Positions 60,201 through 64,000 of a stretch of 64,000 bases of DNA are shown here, one piece after another. Every line of letters starts with the position of its first letter. Position 1 is the first letter of the stretch. Made by a program: the position numbers and the translations under genes. The stretch lies in the NCBI GenBank assembly GCA_963971425.1, contig OZ020517.1, positions 16,830,904 to 16,894,903 on the forward strand, in the 5' to 3' direction. The notes beneath the pieces are model-generated. The model saw nothing but the letters and a program-made list of their open reading frames with translations, searched no databases and was not told the DNA's origin. The stretch comes from Bryoerythrophyllum caledonicum (lineage: Eukaryota > Streptophyta > Bryopsida > Pottiales > Pottiaceae).

Positions 60201-60737
60201 CGGCGTTGCATAAATGATAAATGGTGTACCTTCTTTGGACGACCTTACAAATGCTCTTGCCCCAAGGAATAACGGTTTTTTGGTTCTAGACCTTCTAATA
60301 GGCTTACTTTCATAATGATCTATGGGAAACGTCATCTTTCGCAACCTCCAATCAATAGATGGGTTATGCTTTTCTAACCAAGAAAGACCAAGAACGACAG
60401 GGTTTGACGGGGTTCTGATAATATTAAAAATAACAAAACTACTATGGTTTTCAAACACAACCTCTGTAGGTTTCGATTCGTGGGTGACACTACCAGACAA
60501 TAAGGGTCGTCCATCTATTACTTCTACGTGTACGGGTTTGGATTTTAGTAGTAGAGGGATCTTATGACGCTTAGCAAATTCTTCGTCTAAGAAACAAGCA
60601 GATGCCCCCGAATCTAATAATGCTAGGGTTTTGATCTTTTGAGGACCAAAAGACAAAGGGATTGTAAAACAACTAGCAGGCTGGGCAGAAAGAGTGGAAC
60701 CTGATTTTTGTTGTGGTATTGAATTGTCCAGCCGCAC
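57264..60737 (-). CDS. Gypsy pol polyprotein with chromodomain
   Basis: 1157 codons without interruption. Domains: aspartic protease 'LLDSGASACFLDEEF' at about 41-55; reverse transcriptase about 250-430 with 'VMPFGLTNAPAVFQHMMND' and 'YLDDILIFS' near 379; RNase H from 'FYLETDASDFALGAVLSQ'; integrase zinc region ('HDFPAAGHFGYNKTLELI' then 'CDICSRSK') and catalytic core with 'MDFITDLP', 'IVSDRGTQFVS' and 'HPQTDGQTERVNQ'; C-terminal chromodomain 'EYEVEKVLDSRLRRGNLKYF' then 'VHWSGYDINERTWEDAKNL'. All catalytic residues are present. The frame is -1 relative to gag. The ORF's first in-frame start is a GTG 6 bp past the gag stop, and the frame stays open upstream into gag. Expression by -1 frameshifting near the gag end is more likely than initiation there. 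Confidence 0.96.
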   Translation of the reverse strand: MRLDNSIPQQKSGSTLSAQPASCFTIPLSFGPQKIKTLALLDSGASACFLDEEFAKRHKIPLLLKSKPVHVEVIDGRPLLSGSVTHESKPTEVVFENHSSFVIFNIIRTPSNPVVLGLSWLEKHNPSIDWRLRKMTFPIDHYESKPIRRSRTKKPLFLGARAFVRSSKEGTPFIIYATPTSEEKTSTTSIPEQYKEFEDVFQKNNADMLPEHRPYDCVIDLQEGTQPPFGPIYNLSQTELAELRKYIDENLAKNFIRHSKSPAGAPILFVKKKDGSLRMCVDYRGLNKVTKKNRYPLPLISGLLEQLGRAKIFTKIDLRGAYNLVRIKEGDEWKTAFRTRYGHFEYNVMPFGLTNAPAVFQHMMNDIFREHLDDFVVIYLDDILIFSKNEEEHEKHIRLVLEKLRDRGLYAKSEKCLFHQTEMEFLGFIATTNGLKMDPKKVEAIVSWEVPKTVRDVQCFLGFANFYRIFIKNYSQIAAPLTRLTCKDKLEWGPQAEKAFQDLKATFTTAPILVHPDFAKAFYLETDASDFALGAVLSQMGVDGKLHPVAFYSRKFSAAEINYEIHDKELLAIVDSFQEWRHFLEGAAHPVTVYTDHKNLEYFMSARVLNRRQARWNMSLSRFNFVITYRPGKQQGLSDALSRRSYLAPKAGEAAFDQQCTTLLKPKHFRICTAVVPIDTDFLDQVRTATIEDSVALEIKKRADNDKFKVERDLLYFEDRLYIPRGPTRLRVLQSRHDFPAAGHFGYNKTLELISRDFWWPQMWKDVKEFVLSCDICSRSKNPRHRPYGLLQPLPIPHRPWSSVSMDFITDLPPSNSFDSILVVVDRLTKMAHFIPCKKTSSSEDTARFFLDNIYRYHGLPDDIVSDRGTQFVSKFWRSLFEILKVDIKLSSAFHPQTDGQTERVNQVLEQYLRCTINYQQDDWTEYLPFAEFAYNNTLHASTQQTPFFANYGYHPKLDLLNPVTNTNPAAEGFAKQLSELQATLRPQLQTAQESYKASADKFRNEAPTFKIGDKVWLLRRNIKTKRPCDKLDYRRLGPFVIQKQINPVAYRLELPSPMKVHPVFHVSLLEPYRESTFPGRVQGPPPSIEIENHEEYEVEKVLDSRLRRGNLKYFVHWSGYDINERTWEDAKNLANAPEKVQEFHQQYPHKPKPFLR

Positions 60738-60742
60738 GGTTC

Positions 60743-61786
60743 CTATTGTGGCTGGGCATCTTCGTTTTCCTGCATAATCGCGCCTCTGGTCTTCACAATG
60801 CGTCGATTCTGCTTCCTGGGGCAGCTTCCAGCTCTGTGGCCTTGCTCACCACAATATAAGCATAGTCCTTCCTCCATACGTCGCTTTCTTTCTTCTGGAG
60901 TAAGAGACTTGACACGTACTGTATCAATTTGCATGGGTTCGGGACCTGTAAGGTGATTCTCTGGACCTTTTGAAAATGCTGCAAATGTTCCATCATTTTT
61001 CCAGCCCGATCGCCTTTCTTGTCGTAATTCAAAAAGGCGGTTGTCACAAATAATTGATTGAGATATGAGTTCTTCTAACATATCCACCTTGGGCATGGTG
61101 ATCAATAAGTTCTTTACATCATCTCTCAGTCCATATCGAAATCGAGTCATGAACGCCTTATCGTTCCAATCAAGATCACATGTAAGCTGTTGAAATTCTG
61201 CAGCATAGATTGCAGCAGAACGTGATCCTTGTCGCAGTTGTTGTATCTTTCTTTCAGCCACTCCTTCTCGATCGCTATCTCCAAACGCAGCAGTAAATCT
61301 CTCCATGAAAGCTTCTAGATTGTACAATATTGGAGAATCCTTCTCCAATAATGGAGCAAACCAAGAGCGAGCATTTCCCGATAACAGAGTACCTATGAAA
61401 GCAACCTGTGTAAATCCTTCCGGATAACGAGAAGGATATAGACGTAGGTAAAGCCGTACTTGTTGCACAAACCCTCGGAAATGTGTTCTTGTTCCGTCAA
61501 ACTTGTCTGGCATACTTGCTTTTGGTTCTTTCATACTAATCCTATCTACAGAGGTCATATGTGGTACATGTCTTGCTTCTTTCAATTGAACAACCTCTTG
61601 TTGCAGGCTATGGATCTCACGTCTAGTTTCTTCCGTCACTAAATCAATCTGAGGTTCTCTACTTGGATTGCGTAGAAATGCAATTTCTTCTCGGAGGCTA
61701 TTCATAAGAGCTTGAAGATCTGCAAGAGTTGCCACTCTATTTTCTACTTGTGGAGATGCGCCTTCCATGATCTGATCTCCTTCCAT
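60743..61786 (-). CDS. Gypsy gag protein
   Basis: 347 residues from ATG at 61786. The frame is open further up (to 61861) but only through leader sequence without an ATG. It starts 'MEGDQIMEGASPQ', followed by a coiled-coil-like 'TRREIHSLQQEVVQLKEA', the retrotransposon Gag core ('GTRTHFRGFVQQVRLYLRLY' and 'FIGTLLSGNARSWFAPLLE') and a CCHC knuckle (CLYCGEQGHRAGSC) near the C-terminus. It forms the particle and binds element RNA. Confidence 0.95.
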   Translation of the reverse strand: MEGDQIMEGASPQVENRVATLADLQALMNSLREEIAFLRNPSREPQIDLVTEETRREIHSLQQEVVQLKEARHVPHMTSVDRISMKEPKASMPDKFDGTRTHFRGFVQQVRLYLRLYPSRYPEGFTQVAFIGTLLSGNARSWFAPLLEKDSPILYNLEAFMERFTAAFGDSDREGVAERKIQQLRQGSRSAAIYAAEFQQLTCDLDWNDKAFMTRFRYGLRDDVKNLLITMPKVDMLEELISQSIICDNRLFELRQERRSGWKNDGTFAAFSKGPENHLTGPEPMQIDTVRVKSLTPEERKRRMEEGLCLYCGEQGHRAGSCPRKQNRRIVKTRGAIMQENEDAQPQ

Positions 61787-61809
61787 TCTAAACAAGAGAG
61801 AAGGGATCA

Positions 61810-62024
61810 ATACCAGTCTAAGAGAGGGTAATCCGCAACCCTTAGAACGCTCAAGTATCAACGAGGAAAGGGGTAGTCCACTCTTTGCCTCAATGAACTA
61901 AGCTCTGATATTGAGGAAATATCAGTTTAGAGGAGGGTAATCCGCAACCTCTAAAACGCTAGTACACCTTCGGGAAGAGGGGTAATCCACACTTCAACAA
62001 GAAGGAAGTAGCTCTGATATCAAG
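61810..62024 (-). repeat. Tandemly duplicated Gypsy leader with two tRNA-primer-like motifs
   Basis: Two related units of about 107 bp (61810-61916 and 61920-62024) share 'gagggtaatccgcaacc', 'ggggta.tccac' and end in 'gctctgatat(c/t)(a/g)agg'. On the minus strand each contains ATATCAGAGC, the core of the usual initiator-tRNA primer site TGGTATCAGAGC. The proximal copy is about 22 nt from the LTR rather than adjacent to it, so primer use is uncertain. Confidence 0.6.
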
Positions 62025-62209
62025 GATGTGTGCAGTCTCGACAAACTGTCAGGGACACGGAATACAGACTAGAATCTAAACAAGAAGTTCTGGAGGAACT
62101 GACAAGAACTAGATTAATCAGTCGAGTACAAGAACAACACCAGAGAGGTGAGCTATAGCTCCTAGAGATGTGTTGTCGAGACTGAAGAACTCTTCAGCCT
62201 CGACTCCAA

Positions 62210-62215
62210 TATATA
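62210..62215 (-). promoter_or_regulatory. Putative TATA box in the Gypsy 5' LTR
   Basis: GCGTATATATTGG on the minus strand, about 10 bp downstream (in element sense) of the last of three heat-shock-like repeats. This is a normal position for a U3 promoter. Confidence 0.6.
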
Positions 62216-62224
62216 CGCTAGTCT

Positions 62225-62301
62225 AGGAAGCTTCTCGAGGGGCTTCCGCAAACATAGGAAGCTTCTCGAGCAACTTCCTCCAACATAGGAAGCTTCTCGA
62301 G
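62225..62301 (-). promoter_or_regulatory. Three 31-bp repeats with GAAnnTTC cores in the LTR
   Basis: AGGAAGCTTCTCGAG occurs three times at a 31-bp spacing (starting 62225, 62256, 62287), each followed by a nearly identical 'ctTcc.c.aaCat' tail. GAAGCTTCTCGAG fits GAAnnTTCnnGAG, one step from a three-unit heat-shock element. The same array is at 56550-56626. Confidence 0.6.
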
Positions 62302-62364
62302 TGGCTTCCGCCAACTACAAAGATGCTAGAAGGTTCTAGGAGGATCTATGGAGTTCCAAGTATC

Positions 62365-62387
62365 TTCTGGAAGGTTCTAGAAGGTTC
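62365..62387 (-). promoter_or_regulatory. Five-unit perfect heat-shock element in the LTR
   Basis: The plus strand reads TTC-TG-GAA-GG-TTC-TA-GAA-GG-TTC, five alternating TTC/GAA units with exact 2-bp spacing, the consensus bound by heat-shock factor trimers. It lies upstream of the TATA box in element sense. The other LTR has it at 56690-56712. Confidence 0.75.
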
Positions 62388-62412
62388 TACGGACTATGTC
62401 CCTAACATCCCC

Positions 62413-63194
62413 TCGGGGGACGTTTTGAGTTTCGGTAAGGTACCACGTTCTCAATTCTAGGCATTATTTTCGGAGATTTTTAACTGAATGACCAACTTTT
62501 GATTAGCTTTGCGTAGACACAAATTTCGTAGAATTCCGACTTACGGTTCAAAAGTTACAATTTATTTTCACTTACATATACAAATAGTGCAGTAGTTTAG
62601 TGTGACATATCACAAATACTGTCACCAAACTTTAATATCTTCTAAATTCAATAGAAATTCGAGTTTTTGTCCATTTAAAAGAAAGAAAATGTTCTCTTGG
62701 AAAGGAAATTGAGATCTTTGCATCTACCATACGGATTTGTGAATTTCAAATATTTGAGAAGGATATGATATATGCAAAATGTAAAGTGTACTGTTGATTC
62801 TCGGCACATAGGTGCATTTTTTAGGACATCTTCTACACCTCTTCTACTTCTAAAATTTGGTGCACATGTGCCTAACATGATCCTTTTCAAGTTAACACAA
62901 TAAAATCACGGCCCGTAGTGCAAAAAGTTGCCATAGGAGGTGGTCGAAGTTTGTTGAAGGTGTATAGTATGACCCAAAAAAGAGATTCTGTCGCACTTCA
63001 AAGGCTAAATTATATCTTTCAATCCGTGCGGTCAAACTTACCAAAAATTTCACCACACACTCTCATACAAGTCTAGTACAAGATCCTATGCTTAAATGTT
63101 CAAAAAAATGATTTTGTATCAGTTTGTGTTGAATGCGCTGAAAATGGCAGTTTTGGAGAGTTTTTGAGGGAAAATTGCCTTGGTCCTTTAGGGG
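62413..63194. other. Right-hand body of element X2, non-coding
   Basis: AT-rich sequence without a meaningful ORF; the minus-strand 71-codon frame at 62675-62890 has no domain. It belongs to X2 and shares blocks with X1 and with about 4040-4190. Confidence 0.6.
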
Positions 63195-63484
63195 TTAAAG
63201 ACAAAGCTCAATCTATATCTAAGACCAATATCATTTTGCATGTGTATGAAAGTATTAGTATTCATCATGGTATTTGTTGTATTTGATGATTTTGTGTTGT
63301 ATTCCTAATTTTTCCATGAGTTTAATCATTTCAAATCATGATTTTATTTTTGCAGAGTGCTCATGTAATGTGTGCCCAAATTTAAACTGCAAATTTCACA
63401 ACCTAATTCCTCGTGGATTTCATGCAAATTGAGTTTTAATATTCTAGAATCCCATTTTGAGTCTCATGGGCACTAAGAGGTTAA

Positions 63485-64000
63485 CCCTTTTTTACAACAA
63501 AAGAACCAGAATGTGGTCAATGAGACTAGTTTTTGGGGAGCCACAACTGATTGAACTGTTGGATTGATTTGCACTAGTTGGAGCGGTTGTGCGCTATGCT
63601 TTCCTCCATCCAATCCATCTTTTTGATCTCCAATCAGTTGAGGTAATAAAAACAACAATGATTTATGTGAAAAGAGTAAACAGTGAAATACCCCCTATGT
63701 AGATGCTTCTGTGCATAATTTATTAATCCCCAAGGTATTGTGACAGTTTCACACCAAAAACACTCCAAAATTGTTGGATTCTAATGCAATGAATAAAGAA
63801 GAAACTTAAACTTTTATTTCTAGTTTTGACCATAGGATCTCAATTTAGACTTATCAAGTAACATACTCACAAAATTTCATAATTTTAGACCACATGGATT
63901 GAAAGATAGTGTTTCAAGTCAAGCAAATGGTTCATTTTCTTCCCAGCGTTGGGTGGATAATCACAATTTGACTTCACTTGGTGTCAAGTTTTTGCACTAT
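63485..64000. repeat. S-family repeat followed by an inverted X-family fragment
   Basis: 63485-63660 matches 36840-37030 in reverse complement. About 63780-63950, read in reverse complement, matches the X family ('caatccatgtggtctaaa', then 'gagatcctatggtcaaaa'). The window edge cuts the element. Confidence 0.5.

Larger units (their letters stand above)
62047..62407 (-). repeat. 5' LTR (element sense) of the chromodomain Gypsy element
   Basis: 361 bp with inverted terminal decamers (TGTTAGGGAC on the minus strand at 62407, GTCCCTGACA at 62047). It drives transcription leftward into gag-pol. Confidence 0.95.
56367..62412 (-). mobile_element. Intact chromodomain Gypsy LTR retrotransposon with target duplication
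   Basis: LTRs 56372-56732 and 62047-62407 are 361 bp each and identical by eye along their whole length, beginning TGTCAGGGAC and ending GTCCCTAACA. A perfect 5-bp target duplication (tcccc) lies at 56367-56371 and 62408-62412. On the minus strand gag (61786-60743), pol (60737-57264) and an extra ORF (57136-56783) follow in order, all uninterrupted. A purine tract (AAAGGAGGAGGTGA, 56746-56733) precedes the 3' LTR. A C-terminal chromodomain places it in the chromoviruses. Identical LTRs mean a very recent insertion. Confidence 0.97.
56346..63198. mobile_element. TTAA-flanked element X2 (piggyBac-like ends), interrupted by the Gypsy element
   Basis: The left end is TTAA-CCTCTAAAGGACC (56346) and the right end ggtcctttagggg-TTAA (63195-63198). 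Without the Gypsy insertion it is about 810 bp. Its host sequence R2 can be compared with R1: R1 (reverse complement) reads ...gagtctctaaaagacaaa..., and R2 reads ...attctct-TTAA-[X2]-TTAA-agacaaa.... It is related to X1 and to fragments at about 4040-4190 and 63780-63950. No transposase ORF. Confidence 0.8.
55853..63484. mobile_element. TTAA-type element R2, interrupted by X2 and the Gypsy element
   Basis: The left end is TTAATCCTTTAGTGTCTAGGT (55853); the right end, reverse complemented, is TTAACCTCTTAGTGCCCATG (63484). The R2 parts (55853-56345 and 63199-63484) together match R1 (11046-11837) in reverse complement from end to end. The join matches R1 without a gap apart from the TTAA where X2 inserted. 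Confidence 0.75.

Overview
The window reads as nuclear DNA of a land plant, most likely a seedless one (bryophyte, lycophyte or fern grade). The genes are spliced with GT-AG introns of plant size. They encode plant-typical families: a plastid EDS5H-type MATE carrier, a WAT1/UMAMIT transporter, fumarylacetoacetase and a small GPI-anchored EGF-like protein. A kinase-HSP70-like fusion and several transposon families unusual for flowering plants argue against an angiosperm. The placement is an inference from gene and repeat content only.

Layout. 1-5880 is gene-free and rich in decayed repeats: a Mutator-type MITE at 156-433 and a TTAA-flanked element at 1779-2979. 5883-10216 (+) is a 14-exon MATE carrier. 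12853-16386 (+) is a three-exon gene joining a TKL kinase to an HSP70-like ATPase module. 16748-22395 is an intact Copia retrotransposon with a perfect primer binding site and an antisense ORF next to its 3' LTR. 23123-24880 is a broken gene with an 11-residue repeat and an ankyrin-like segment. 25446-28542 (-) is a complete 14-exon fumarylacetoacetase gene. 29497-37375 is a cluster of Helitron-like elements. 37672-37992 (+) is a 76-residue conserved-looking protein gene. 38239-40265 (-) is a seven-exon WAT1-type transporter. 41608-43701 (-) is a five-exon secreted EGF-like protein. 46726-55131 is a decayed Gypsy element with a C5 cytosine methyltransferase domain between protease and reverse transcriptase. 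55853-63484 is a three-level nest: a TTAA element (R2) interrupted by a second TTAA element (X2), itself interrupted by a fresh chromodomain Gypsy element (56372-62407) with identical LTRs.

The host genes look like independent housekeeping or transport genes rather than a pathway cluster. Most of the window's unusual content lies in (1) the kinase-HSP70 fusion, (2) the methyltransferase-bearing Gypsy relic, (3) arrays of heat-shock-element-like sequence in the LTRs of the young Gypsy element, (4) the antisense RNase H1 N-terminal-like ORF of the Copia element, and (5) nested TTAA elements whose empty site can be read from a second copy in the same window.

Exon boundaries were read by eye from GT-AG signals, reading frame and family knowledge. 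No database search was possible.
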